Notes: generated by a model from the sequence alone, not told the origin. 64,000 bases of DNA from Trachythela sp. YZ-2020 (GCA_016169945.1 JADLSH010000318.1:1770501-1834500); one strand, 5' to 3'; positions 21,601 through 31,852 are shown, counted from the stretch's first letter. A program made the numbers and translations.

Positions 21601-24600
21601 GAGAATGTGTACTTTTAGTCAAAAATAGCTATCAATGTCAAATAATTTCAACAACTAAATATAATGATGTTGCTTTATTATTATATAATTGAGTTTGGTC
21701 CTTTATGACGGTTTAGAAAACAATTTTGTGTGAACTGAATGTAAAAATAGGGACAGTAACATGAACTTGGGGACTTAAGTTGACCTTGAAAGAATAGAAA
21801 CTGGATAATCAAGCTTGGGGCTTGAAGAAATTTTTTTTACTCTGAAAAAATGTCGATGAGTAAAACAATACAGATGTAGTCACTCTATAATCCATGCCAC
21901 ACACACTTGGGAAATTTTGCCCAACTAGATTTAAAATCTTGAATGCGTGGAACGAACTTCGACGATAACAAGAACTTCGACGTTTCGAGCGAAGGTCCTT
22001 CGTTTCGAAGGTATAGTAGACAACTACAAACTGACTATATTTTCAGGAATTTTCAGGTAGTTCGATCCTATACAAACCATCAAGCATCTAGATTTACAAT
22101 AAACCACCGTGGGTCAAAAACTCTGTTATCTTAATCTGAAAATCCGATCCGTGCTAAATATATGTTGGTTTACCCAAAAATAGTATAGTAAGGTTAAAAC
22201 ATATATGGTTATGGCAGATTAATATAGCATGCGCATGTATGAATACACCCGTTATTTATCGCTCAACTCGATACGAGAACGCCCAGATGGCCAAAATTAG
22301 TGTTGTTAAAAATTTGTTGAAATAATGAAATCGAATATCCATGAGATATATCTTAACATCGTATTTTTACATAGTTTCCTAAGAGCTGGTTTTCAACGGT
22401 TTAATTATAAGAGATTAATGGGGCGAGTTTTCAAAAAATCTAATTTGTCAATGATATACAGGAAGTACTATACTATACACACATTCGTTTTGAATCCTCA
22501 TTTAAACCCTTCAGGAGTCTAGTCCACTGTTCTATCTGTTGAGCTCTCAAGCCTGCTGAACATGGTAGTGAGACCTTATCCTGTATAAGTGTGCGATAAT
22601 TTGTTGAACGGTTCCGACGTTTTGAATTTTTGAGGAAAATCGTGCGCTATTCTCTTTCGTTCAACAGTTTATCTTGGATACTGGTGCTTCGCACTGACCA
22701 CCGATGCTTCTTAACTTTATTTTGTATATTTATCCTTTTATTTTTACGTGTGTTATACTTTTGTTGTGTGTGTGTGTGTGAATGTAATATGTCTATGGAT
22801 GTGAGCCCCCTTGATAAGCAGTATGCTTTTGGGGTAAACATCAGTTAATAAATTAAAAAAAAAAATCTTGCATGCATGGCTTCAGGGCTTCTACATGCTT
22901 CTTTGTGCTGAATTGTGGTTAATCTTTCTTGTAAATAAGTATGTTCCTGAATGAGACGTAATTAAATTTGACCGCTCCTAATGAACAAAATGAATTATAA
23001 ACAATCATCGTTTTGTCCATGCATCCTGTTTGTGAACCATAATTAAGATCTCGTTGCCAATCCAAAATGAATAAAAAACACTTCAAAGTTTCGAGCGAAT
23101 GCCCTTCGTGGTTTCGTTACAAGGTTAGCAATGTTATGTTTTGTTCAGGTAGTTCAGATACAACCCACGGGAACTTATCATAAAATCTATTCCATGCAAC
23201 AACATGCAGGTGTTTAAATGAACGACTTGTCTTTTATTTTACTTCAAACATGCACTCGAAAACGAGAATAGAACATTAGAAGTGACCCTTTATGTAAGAG
23301 CACCATCTCACCCTTTTGTTCAATGTATGTCAACATAAGAAAACAATATGGACGTTGGCATCATACCTTACTGTGTCCTCACAACTAAAGCAAACATTTG
23401 GATTCTTACTTATTCTTGAAAGGTTTACAGACAGACAAACTTGAATTTCTGCATATATTACATTCATATATACATTCTTATATCTACATGACTACATGGC
23501 CGGACATGCAATTAAGTTTAAGGTTGATAATAAGATCCTAATTCATTTACTCTATCCGTAATAGTTTCCTGTGCACTACAGATATTAAAAATTCCTGGCT
23601 TATAGTCTAGGTAGTTTAGACAAAAACCACGACAGCTTTATATTGTAGAATACTACACTGGACCCCACGTTTAAAATACATCACCCTCAAGGCGGGGCTG
23701 AACCCTTCCCATAATCCCACTCAATGACGCAAATTCTGTAGTGGGCGGTTGTTTAGACTAGGTTGAAATGTGAAATTTAAATTTCAAAGCACCCCACTTG
23801 AATATAATGTTCAATTAACGCTCGCTGAAATTGACTAATATTTAAAACATATGTGATATGGTTACGTAGCAATTTATCTAACCCTAAAACATATGGTATA
23901 AATATTATGATTTAAGTTGTTTATATTATCCCCGCACGCATTTGGCTGAAACGAGATGGTCTCATGGTTATTGATGTATGAAATTGTTTAGCTTTTTGAT
24001 TGCTTGCGGACTAATAGTGACCATGAAAGTAGCTAAACTAATTTTAATGATTTAAATAGGATAGCTCTATTAGTGTTTGAATGTTCTCCCTAGGGATGCC
24101 ACCCCTAAACTAAACTCTATTTATACAGGATAGTATACTGCCTTATTGGCTCTACAAAACACTCTTCCCAAATGCCACTGAGGTGAAATTACAATCAGAC
24201 AACTGTATATTGCAGGAATCAAATCCCAGTCACAGAGGTGAAAGGCACATGCACTAACTACCGTGCCGCTAAATCGGGCTCATGTTCAAATCGCATGGAT
24301 ATATCTCAATATAGGTTGTCCATATGTCTACAATTATGGTTCAGCATTACGTTATCAGCATTGACAAGTCACGCAAAAAAGGCAATGTGCCTTCAATACT
24401 CCCGAACCCATGTTTAGTCGAACACAAACAAACGTACCCACAAACCATAAGATCTTTCTTTAATACGGGCCAATTCCATGAAGTGTGTTGCATTGTTGTT
24501 TTGTAGTTTACGTGCGATATATGGAACAGACAGTCAGAGGAATGCACTCCATGGTAGCGACAGTTTAACCAGTGCTGAACGCGAGATCCATTTCTTTTTT

Positions 24601-25900
24601 CCAAACTGTAAGTAGATGAAGTGATGTTTATATGGTGATTTGATGGTGGTGGTGATGGTGGTGGTGATAGTGGTGGTGATGATTGTAACTGATTGGGTAG
24701 TAATGATGGTGATGTATATTCATACTGGACAACTCTATCGGTTCTAAACTGTTCTCCCCATGGTCTATCAGTTCTAAACTGTTCTTCCTAGAGGTCCAGT
24801 AAGGGTCATCTCTTATTGGTCCAGTGTTACTACAGGAGGAAACCTAAACTAACTTTGTGTATACTAGATAGCTCTATCAGTTCTAAACTGTTCTCCCTAG
24901 AGGTCCAGTATTCGTCATCCCTTATTGATCCAGTGTTACTACAGGAGGAAAACTAAACTAAAGGAGGAAACAGAGTACCCAGAGAAAATCAGAAAACCTG
25001 TGGTGTTTGTATCTGTATTACCAGTACCACTAATGGTTACAATATAACTAATATACCTACCTCACTTGCAGGTATTGTCGAGCCAGTATCGTATGGTCAA
25101 GATGCCAAAGACTATCTCTCTCGTACTATCAATAACAGTCTGATCAAAGGTCTGACTGAGCTATGCAAGAAAAAACCTCAAGAACCGATTGTAAGTACAC
25201 AACATAAGAAAGAAACAATATTACCATCAAGAAAAGCACTCAAGGCTAAAAATACTTAGGATAAACCTGTTTAATTAGCATTTCAGCCAGAAAATGAGTC
25301 TGTCAGCGTCACAAAATTATCTCTATACTTATATAATAAACAAATTACACAACTCGTAAATAAAAATCGTACGCATGGCACTCACCAACCATTAAGTAAT
25401 CTATATTTCATATCATTTGGTCATGTGAAGGACTCAACTCTTAAGGCCACGTTACACGGGGCAACTTTAACCGCGACTTGCAACACAATTCCTGCACAAA
25501 GCTATGTTATGTATAGGAATGCACACACACAGAAGCAGTGAACATGGCCCGCGTTTCACTCCACCGATATTATCACTCTCGTTCATTTCTTTGTTGCCTT
25601 CTTGGCATGTTCAGCAAGAAAAATAACGGCAAAGTAAAACGAGATTCATGCTCACAATTTCTCTGCGAACATACTTTTTACCTAACATCGCTCTGTGTCC
25701 GAAATGGCGTTGCAAGTTGCAGCAAAAATTGCCTCGTGTAACATCGCCTTAGGTAAATAGGTAAAGAAACAAACTTATAGTGAAAACAATTTCACTTTGT
25801 ATCTTTGTAGTCCTGGCTTTCGGATTGGCTGATCGAGAACAACCCAAACAAACCAAGAATTAACCAGCCTGGTTATCAGGTCGTTGAACCCGAGGACTGA
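12625..25900 (+). CDS. NME5: NME5, axonemal nucleoside diphosphate kinase homologue 5
   Basis: Six exons join in phase: 12625-12768, 13007-13104, 13411-13518, 24507-24607, 25072-25190 and 25811-25900, giving 219 aa (660 nt including stop), close to the about 212 aa of vertebrate NME5. The NDK domain starts at RTLAIIKPDAIDKRDE (exon 1) and continues through EHYGKMFFPSLVAYIS, SGPIVALVLARE and SLRAIYGTDSQRNALHGSDS to REIHFFFPN. The C-terminal Dpy-30-like tail is in exons 5-6 (AKDYLSRTINNSLIKGLTEL, then SWLSDWLIENNPNKP). NME5 belongs to the flagellar radial spoke in other animals. NALHGSDS retains the catalytic-loop histidine (HGSD). The third intron, about 11 kb, contains an entire GPCR gene and many repeats. 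All donors are GT and all acceptors AG. Confidence 0.93.
13528..13795. repeat. (ATCACC/CATCAT)n simple repeat in NME5 intron 3
   Basis: Imperfect trinucleotide-based repeat of CAT/CAC/ATC with a higher-order TACCATGATCACCAA unit of 15 bp near 13697-13755. It is open in several frames on both strands (His/Tyr-rich or Met/Val-rich), which is a compositional artefact. Confidence 0.9.
13842..13990 (+). mobile_element. tRNA-derived SINE family C, dimeric copy
   Basis: Tandem pair of modules sharing GAGAGTTTAAATCTCGTGT-like B boxes and TATAAAGGATAAGAA tails. The second module has a TTGATAGCTCAACAGGTAGA A-box region. Reverse copies are at 19815-20005 and 22497-22585. Confidence 0.7.
15114..15330. 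mobile_element. MITE with GGGCGCTTTCCATT ends
   Basis: AGGGCGCTTTCCATTTAA at the left and TTAATGGAAAGCGCCCT at the right, with internal GGTCAGACAGGTCAGACCAG and GACCGGTCTGAC inverted motifs. A shorter relative lies at 28714-28811. It has no ORF. Confidence 0.8.
15629..15734 (+). repeat. 53-bp tandem duplication
   Basis: Two adjacent near-identical 53-bp units beginning GTGGTTTGTATGCTTAG and GTGGTTTGTGTGCTCAG, with only a few differences. It lies in NME5 intron 3, upstream of the nested GPCR. Confidence 0.85.
15950..16450 (+). repeat. Degenerate tandem repeat of about 120 bp
   Basis: Three to four diverged units with recurring landmarks: AGAACAAGACAAATAACA / AGTACAAGGCAATTAACA / AGAGCAAGACCATTAACA, then TTTGGATTTCTAACC-like and GTACACAAAGG-like parts. 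It lies about 2.1 kb upstream of the nested GPCR. No coding signal is seen. Confidence 0.55.
16451..18418. other. Intronic and 5' flank of nested GPCR, no gene seen
   Basis: AT-rich sequence inside NME5 intron 3. Short ORFs here lack recognisable domains. It may contain 5' non-coding exons or regulatory DNA of the GPCR at 18547. Confidence 0.5.
18419..18426 (+). promoter_or_regulatory. Candidate TATA box for the nested GPCR
   Basis: TATATAAA lies 128 bp upstream of the GPCR start codon, a plausible position for a short 5' UTR. The paralogous GPCR at 38857 also has TATATAA, about 100 bp upstream of its ATG. Confidence 0.45.
18547..19626 (+). CDS. Rhodopsin-family GPCR, amine-receptor-like, nested in NME5 intron 3
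   Basis: Intronless, 359 aa, seven membrane segments. The start is the first ATG (MADVNATAAV); codons upstream to 18499 are open but begin with TTG. Class A landmarks: N36 (1.50) in GNGF, D64 (2.50) in LAVSD, C91 (3.25) paired with the ECL2 cysteine in PACQK, D98 (3.32), DRY at 115-117, a FLVCWLPLF TM6 motif and NPYIY in TM7. D3.32 together with Y303 (7.43) and the CWLP motif is the binding-pocket pattern of biogenic amine receptors, so a monoamine-like ligand is plausible but unproven. The third intracellular loop is short (about 60 residues, basic and Ser-rich) and the C-tail is about 45 residues. The gene lies in the same orientation as its host gene. Its closest relative in the window is the GPCR at 38857. 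Confidence 0.92.
   Translation: MADVNATAAVNTYSRFWEQVHSVFLILVIIAALFGNGFVCMAVYKVRRLQKVSNYFLVSLAVSDILVVLLAIPFRIYFELNTVWLLGEHACKFWIFMDLLCSTASIMNLSLISVDRYLALSQSLRYIAIATVSRCRIGIAAVWGFSCTIAAFSLHTWSSPPEGKFLDYPACQKIDKIYYTFSTISGIIIPLVVLIVLYYLVFKIALQQRVKIMKSEYNTPPCSENGLEGVQLRPRSHSSPRRFAIRELKATKTLIIVVGAFLVCWLPLFVLVVMQQYVPQYIKSLPPKTQEILGQLLLYSLPYFNSCLNPYIYTCHNSEFRAVFKETFRKLLPFLKVQSKNERHLGAFTEETDFVSTGV
19815..20005 (-). mobile_element. tRNA-derived SINE family C, dimeric reverse copy
   Basis: Two modules in reverse orientation, each with GAGATTTAAACTCTCAACC-type B boxes. The first has CCTGTTGAGCTATCAAGCC (A box in reverse). This is the same dimeric arrangement as at 13842. Confidence 0.75.
20397..20830 (+). 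mobile_element. SINE-A with ACTGG minisatellite tail
   Basis: Head at 20397-20560 (ATAGTGGTTAGTGCATGTGCC, TGCAGTTGTCTGAATATA, TTTCACCTCAGTCGCATGTG), running directly into three ACTGG units (20568-20830). This copy best shows that the minisatellite is the SINE tail. Confidence 0.75.
20832..21559. mobile_element. Composite nested inverted-repeat element
   Basis: Outer arms of about 50 bp (TTACGAGAACCATTTTAACC at 20833 and its complement ending near 21558) enclose two further inverted repeats. One has arms at about 20900-20990 and 21038-21122; the other has arms at 21124-21146 and 21477-21500, with a small hairpin near 21265-21345. It looks like MITEs inserted into a MITE. The only ORFs are short shadows. 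Confidence 0.8.
22497..22860. mobile_element. SINE-C fragment and possible retroposon 3' end
   Basis: 22497-22585 is a reverse SINE-C module (GTCCACTGTTCTATCTGTTG). From 22620 a (TG)n-containing segment ends with GGGGTAAACATCAGTTAATAAA and a run of A (22855-22864). This resembles a LINE 3' untranslated tail, but no reverse-transcriptase homology is visible. Confidence 0.45.
23600..23690 (-). repeat. Single 80-bp repeat unit
   Basis: A lone, diverged minus-oriented unit (TAGACAAAAACCACGACAGC, GTAGAATACTACACTGG) within NME5 intron 3, antisense to the gene. Confidence 0.7.
24040..24290 (-). mobile_element. SINE-A, reverse copy with short tail
   Basis: Tail units at 24040-24135, then the body in reverse: CACTGAGGTGAAATTACAAT, TATTGCAGGAATCAAATCCC (B box in reverse), GAAAGGCACATGCACTAACT (A-box region). 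It lies about 215 bp upstream of NME5 exon 4. Confidence 0.75.
24717..25010 (+). repeat. ACTGG minisatellite, two to three units
   Basis: Plus-oriented units between NME5 exons 4 and 5, followed by a partial SINE body (GAGGAAACAGAGTACCCAGA). It is preceded by a short GGTGGT-rich simple repeat at about 24640-24690. Confidence 0.8.
25441..25751. mobile_element. MITE in NME5 intron 5
   Basis: Ends TTAAGGCCACGTTACACGGG and its near complement TGCCTCGTGTAACATCGCC define an element of about 310 bp. It carries an internal open stretch of 67 codons with no domain. Confidence 0.75.
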
Positions 25901-28411
25901 AGACTTAAATTCAAACAATCAATATAAAACATCGCATGTATACTTACATGGTTATAAATACATACGACTATCGCGTAGTGCAGCTACACGAAACAATCGT
26001 GGAAGAAATATTGTTGTATAATATCATACACACTTTGTAAATATATGTTTAAAACAAACCTCAAGTCTTGATAAATTTCTGGTTTTTGATAAACCCACAA
26101 TCTTGATTGCGTTCCAGTTGCGTTTTTCACGCGTCCCAAGTTGCGTTCCAATCGTACCGGAACGCGTTCAGAACCAGAACTTATACTTGTAAGGTTATTT
26201 CTGAGCTGTTCTGTTCTATTTCTGATCTTAACAATACACTATCGGCAGTGAAATGATAGTAACGTAACACATACAGCCAAAGCCCAACCATGTAGAGTAC
26301 CCAATGATATCAAATAGAATTTGTAATTCCAGCTATATCTGGAACTCACTGGGTTACCACTATACCCACTTCTAACTCCAGTTACATATAAAGCTCAACA
26401 TTCACGAACACTTGATGACGTCATCAATTAGAATACTAATTAGCAACCATCTTTCGACCAACGCGTCCACCTTAACAACGGGCAATTTGCACATAACATC
26501 AGGCAAAAAACATCACCTACCTATATTATTCAAAAATTCTCACAAACAACCAAAATGCCTACCACTTATAAATGTGACACGTGTCGAAAAGACTTCAAAA
26601 CTGTCTGGCTACCTAACAAACTATGCTGTCGGCTTGCCCAAAGCGAGCGTAGAGGTCTTGGGAATACCTACAGCCGACATATGACACAAAGCCTTACCGA
26701 GATGTCACAAGACACTGGAAAGAAACTAACTCTGGTTGATTCTCGTCCAAACACAGGAATTGAAGGAGGTAGTACACATCGGAATAATATAGCACCATTT
26801 TCATCCTCCGGCAAGCCAACATGTGGACATTTTTTCTCAAGAGATACGGATCATCGTAAGAGAAAGATTGGAATTCCACCTTCCAATTTGGTGCAATGGA
26901 GATCCTATATTTCATGACAGTTTGTTTGGTTTTATGGCGCTGGTTTTATACAGTACTATGCTTTTGCTTTTGGTTAAAACTATGTGCCACTGACAGTGTC
27001 ATTCAGATGTGCTGCTTTTAACACGTACTTTGCTATTGTTTCGCTAAAATTGTCTATACTGTGTGCCAGTGTGATGCTTAAGATGAAAGAAGATGAACGC
27101 TTGACTTGCATTGGTTTATCATTTGCGAACGCACTCATTTAAGCCAGTACAGTTTCACTAGAGTCGACATATGTGATGATTGCAAAGGAGACGTCAAAAA
27201 GCTTGATATGCATTTGACACATACGAAGGAGTTGATTCTGTAGTCGAGGACTTTTTGAAAATTGAAAGTGCTCTTGCACTTATTTGACAACATTAAAGAC
27301 AAAAGGCTAGTGATATTTGTGTGAGCAGATGATTGGAAAGACATCTGCGTGGACAATGTGAGGACATTTCGCATTATACTTTACATGGTCATGGTTCAAG
27401 TGAAGTGGACTCCATAGCAAATTCAAATGAAAAATCACCAAAGCTTTTGTTTTCAATAACTTGACGCGAGTCTAAGCGCTCAGTTTAGCTTGTACGGTCG
27501 TTAAGATAAGGCATTACCAAAAATTTTCATTTACTTTTTGTTTGGTTTATATTTTGTCATCACATTCATACTGTATATGCGTTTTTGAACTTTGCAACAG
27601 AGTAAATGCCAAATTGAATGCCAGGGCCTAGGCAATTTCTTTTCACTATACTTTCCTCTAAACATTAGTGTTATAATGTACTGGTTTGTTTGAAAAGACA
27701 CAGTTTATTGACTTTCAAACTGCAAGATAAAGCCTTCAGATGAACTCAACAAAATGCTGATTCCAACGTGTACATAACGACCTACTGGAGTAATGCTTTG
27801 TTTGCTTTGCTTCTGTTTAAGGATTAACTGGTGTCAGCCTTGATTCAATGCGACTGACAATTCCATTAACATTTTATATAATATTCATATTCGGAGTTAA
27901 AGCCTAGAGCCCGGTAGAGGTTTATACAATGTAAACTTCTTTCAAGGACTTACAGTAGATCAAAGATATTAAAATACAAATTTACAACAAAGTTTCCTTG
28001 TCAAAATTTGACCAAAGAAAAATTGTTATTGCAGCATACTGTATGCAGAATTGGTAGCTTTACATTTTATTTCATGAGTAAAATTAACCACGTGTATACA
28101 ACAAGAAAGTTCCAGTGCCCTTAATGAAAGAACTGCAAGTTAGGAAGAAGCTAGTAACACAATGTCTACTTTTCTGCACCCTTCTAAAACAAACTTCAAA
28201 AAGTATGTGCAACTAAAGAATCAGCTAGTACAGTATGTTGTTTGCCTGTTTGTTGATCCACTTTAAACAGCTTTTGCATGCATTCGACAAAGCTGGCATA
28301 CCTTATGTGTTCTTGAGATAAAAAGTTAGAATACTGTTGTACTTCACTTCAGAAGCAGGGACGATACAATGAATATGAAATGTACAAAAGAGTCGTTTTG
28401 TGTTCCAGATG
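25901..28411. other. NME5-SNRPE intergenic region with zinc-finger-like relics
   Basis: Convergent 3' ends face this region. At 26555-26620 a frame reads YKCDTCRKDFKT, and at 27155-27230 another reads CDDCKGDVKKLDMHLTHTKE. Both resemble C2H2 zinc fingers, but the frames are short, broken and not joined by obvious splice sites. I read this as decayed zinc-finger or transposon-derived coding sequence, at low confidence. Otherwise it is AT-rich sequence without a recognised gene. Confidence 0.4.
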
Positions 28412-31196
28412 TTATTGGGTCGCTGCTGTTGTTGCAACACTCATGATCAATGTGATGTTATCTCCTTTTAGCAAAATACGTCCTGAAAACAAAAATTGAA
28501 AAGTAAATTACTCTCCAATGAAAACTAAACAAACAAGGGGTGCAGATTTTATAGCGTATTTGTGGCACAGTGGTTATAGTATCACTACTATGTCTTTCAC
28601 CTCTGTGACCAAGGTTCAATTCCTGCAATATGCAGTTGTTTGTGCATAATTTCACCTTGGTTGCACGTGAGAGGAATGCTTTCAGTTTAGAACTGATAGA
28701 GCTATCCAGTATAGGGGTGCTTTGCATAATTTCATGGCCAGACGGGTCAGACCAGAATTTCTGTTCCATTTAACAATTTGATCGATCTGATCATGTGAAT
28801 GGAAAGCGCCCTAGGAGGAAACCTAAACTGAACTAACTGTAGTAACACTGGATCAATACGGGGTGGTTCTTAATGGACCTCCAGGAAGAACACTTTTGAA
28901 CTGGTAGAGCTATCCAGTATAAATAAAGTTAGTTTAAGATTTACCTAAAGATTTTCTTGTCTTTCTCTTTAAATGAACTTCCTCAGCTTCATCAAGGACA
29001 AGGTTCATGTATTCATCAAATCCCTAGATTCAAAACAAAAATGTGCTTTAAATTACTTTGTTCATGCTCTTAGTAATGTTGCACACAATTTAGTGGGGCT
29101 GCCTTTATTTTGGTTGGAACTACCTCAGAAAGCTCCTTTGTCGCAAGGTTAATATAGTTGAAGGAACTTTGCTCAAGACATTGATATGTTGTTGATCTTT
29201 TTCAGGTAGTTCACACCAAAACCAAGGCAGCTTATTGTAGAATACAATCTACAGAGAATCAGGGCTATATTTGTGATATATTGGGCTAACACAGTCCATA
29301 AGAAAAGCATATAAAGATATAATTCTTACAATAATATGTCCTTCAATTCTCATGTTTGTCTGTTCATAAAGCCAAACTTGGATTCTTGACCGCTAAAACG
29401 TAAAGTAAAATGAATTAGAGAATGTTTAATAAAATACAAGTGTAAAACTCAAGCATTATGAAGCAATGCATATACTTACATTTTGTAAATACCTAAATAT
29501 AAGGTTCTATATATGGAATAAAATAATCAAGGAAAAGTTTTATATCAATACAATAAGGAACTATCATAGATACAAATGTTCACTTTGTAGCATGCAAGGA
29601 GCTAAGGGTAAAATCGAACGGTATAAATTGCGGTTTTTTGCCGCAATGCTGGACATGTTCTGTAATGTGAAGAAGTGCTGCAGGAAAACATATTGCTAGG
29701 TTTCGTACTCAGATACTCCCATCACAGAACAAGTCTGTAATTGCTGGAGTGCCCCTGAATATCTAACTCTGGAGTTCAGTATCAGCGGAAGTGTGTAGGA
29801 AACTGTGTTGATACTTGTCGACGTCAGGCTAAGAAATATATGCTAAACATTGCAAGGTTTTGATGGGTGTTCACTATTTTTCAGTTTGACAAGCATGTAT
29901 GCATGGTACCAGTGTAGATAGCATCTATACACAATATAAAGTTGTGGGTCTTCAGGATCGAACTGCCTGAGAAATTAAATAGAAAAGACGAGAGAAAGTC
30001 CTTCATCTGGACATTAGTAGTGAAGACAAAGGGTGTCCAATCAAAATGTCCTCATGTCAAAATGTCCTCATGTCTGTCGGTCAAAACATCCTCATGTCTG
30101 TCGGTCAAAACGTCCTTGTGTCTGTCAGTCAAAACGTCCTTGTGTCTGTCGGTCAAAACGTCCTTGTGTCTGTCAGTCAAAACGTCCTTGTGTCTGTCAG
30201 TCAAAACGTCCTTGTGTCTGTCAGTCAAAACGTCCTTGTGACCGACAGACACGAGGACATTTTGACTGACAGACACAAGAACGTATTGACTGACAGACAT
30301 GAGGACGTTTTGACTGACAGTCAATACGTTCTTGTGTCTGTCAGTCAAAACGTCCTTGTGTCTGTCGGTCAAAACGTCCTCGTCTTATTAAAACTAATCA
30401 ACTTTGTAAAACTCTGTAATGCAATGTAAATTGCTTACAGTCCAATTGATTTTATGCATGTTGCTATAAGGCAAGGAGCCAGACTGGAAAATCGGGCAAC
30501 AATTTCGGGGACAACTTTTTGCGCCCCTGGATGTCTTCTAAAATGGGTACATTTTTGCGCCCCTGGCCGCCGTTGAGTCTGCCCATGGGCCCTGGGGCAG
30601 GTTTTGTGCCCCTGCCCTTGCATTCAATAGCTTTTGCGCCCCAGAGATCTCGTTGAAAACCGCCCGATTTTCCAGTCTGGGCAAGGAGCGTTACAAGATA
30701 AGATTGAATATACACTTGCTAATATATAGCAAGCCGAGGACGTTTTTACTGATCGTTCCTCAACAGACACGCGGGCGTTTTACCCGAGATGAGGATGTTT
30801 TGACCCAAGGACGTTTTAACTTGAGGACGTTATGACTGGTAAGCAGACAAAGAGCCTTATGTCAAAGTTCTTGTTGAATTTTTGTGCACCAAATTAAAAA
30901 GCATTGATTTTCAAGGCTTCTGGCACAGCATATTTACTTCATATGAACCTTAATACAGCAGTATACTTCATCATTCTCTCAATATAAGTAGCACAAACAA
31001 CAAACGAAAGCAATTCACAAATATACACAATAGTATAATATACACGTGGTTAGACAGAGTACCGGGAGTCACAAATAATAAAATATGCATCAACTTTCAG
31101 GACCGAAATCCACAGTTAAAAACCTCAAAAACAGCAGAAAAAGGATACAATTGGCTGCACCATGACCTTCTGTACTTTCTGTGCTTTATATGCCAT
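28412..31196 (-). CDS. SNRPE: SNRPE, small nuclear ribonucleoprotein Sm E
   Basis: Five small exons join in phase: 31196-31149, 29506-29480, 29392-29330, 29023-28945 and 28482-28412 (288 nt, 95 aa; the human protein is 92 aa). Exon peptides are MAYKAQKVQKVMVQPI, NLIFRYLQN, RSRIQVWLYEQTNMRIEGHI, GFDEYMNLVLDEAEEVH and RILLKGDNITLIMSV, which align along the whole Sm fold: Sm1 motif around FDEYMNLVL, Sm2 around LLKGDNIT. SmE is part of the heptameric Sm ring on U1, U2, U4 and U5 snRNAs and is needed for splicing. The C-terminus (ATTAATQ) is slightly longer than usual. Every donor is GT and every acceptor AG. Exon 2 is only 27 nt. Introns carry SINE-A, an 80-bp unit, an inverted minisatellite and a hAT-like MITE. 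Confidence 0.95.
28556..28935 (+). mobile_element. SINE-A with tail, interrupted by a MITE
   Basis: Head 28556-28690 (CACAGTGGTTATAGTATCAC, GGTTCAATTCCTGCAATATG), then ACTGG tail units up to 28935. The tail is split by a shortened GGGCGCTTTCC MITE at 28714-28811. On the SNRPE strand the array begins about 10 nt after the donor of exon 4. Confidence 0.8.
28714..28811. mobile_element. Short GGGCGCTTTCC MITE derivative
   Basis: About 98 bp; shares GGTCAGACCAGAATTTCTG, CATTTAACAATTTGA and the terminal GGAAAGCGCCC with the 217-bp element at 15114-15330. It looks like an internal-deletion copy, inserted in a SINE tail with TA on both sides. Confidence 0.75.
30033..30383. repeat. 24-bp minisatellite with an internal inversion
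   Basis: About 14 units of GTCAAAACGTCCTTGTGTCTG plus TCG or TCA. Units run forward at 30033-30240, are flipped at 30241-30320, then forward again to 30383. The 24-bp period keeps several frames open on both strands; none is a gene. It lies in SNRPE intron 1. Confidence 0.92.
30479..30680. mobile_element. hAT-like MITE with 8-bp target duplication
   Basis: A 202-bp element with perfect 19-bp inverted ends (CCAGACTGGAAAATCGGGC). It is flanked on both sides by GCAAGGAG (30471-30478 and 30681-30688). An 8-bp duplication is the hAT hallmark. The interior is G/C-rich with TTTTGCGCCCC repeats. The intact duplication suggests a recent insertion in SNRPE intron 1. Confidence 0.9.
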
Positions 31197-31848
31197 TATT
31201 TAGCCGGTAAATAAGTAAAAAATCGCTTTTAAAAGTCCAATTCTTTTACTTTTCAAATGCACGAACTTGGAGCGTTTTTCACACTTCGCGCCCGCGGTAA
31301 GCTCTGGATAGCGGTCATTAAAAAATAGGTACGCTAAGCGTACATGTATCTGCTCGGTGCCCATGAAGGAGTAATATTCAACAATAGGCAATTTCGTAAT
31401 TACGGGCGCCATTTTGCAAAGGGGGCAAACACAATAAAGCAACAATAGCATGACAAGGGACAAGTATTTTGATTATTCCCATTGGGACGAGGTGTATGTA
31501 GTTACTACGGCTGGCAGAGCCATAGGTTTAATACGCCCCTGTCTGGTTTTTTTTCGTCCTCGTCGTCCTCGTGGGGTTTTTGGGAGTGTCACAAACTTGC
31601 ACTGTAAACGGGTCAAGTTTTTATAAGAAAACCGAAGACGTTAGTTCTCTCTACATCTTGCAATATTTTAAGATGATCCTATAGCTCCTCATTATTATAC
31701 TTCGATTTGACCCAAACGCTTGAACAGACTCGATATAAGTATTCAGCGAGACGCATTCCTCACGACAACAGTGGAATACGCAAGACATTTAAGCGCGTGC
31801 ACGGCGCACGTATTGGTCAAACGTTGGCAGACCAATTCAAATGAGTAA

Positions 31849-31852
<4 letters not shown>

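Noticed and set aside
30033..30383. CRISPR array
   Set aside because: Units are contiguous with no unique spacers, orientation flips, and the genome is animal.
29942..30429. Overlapping ORFs of about 80-127 codons on both strands
   Set aside because: They are the 24-bp minisatellite read in different frames; the period is a multiple of three.
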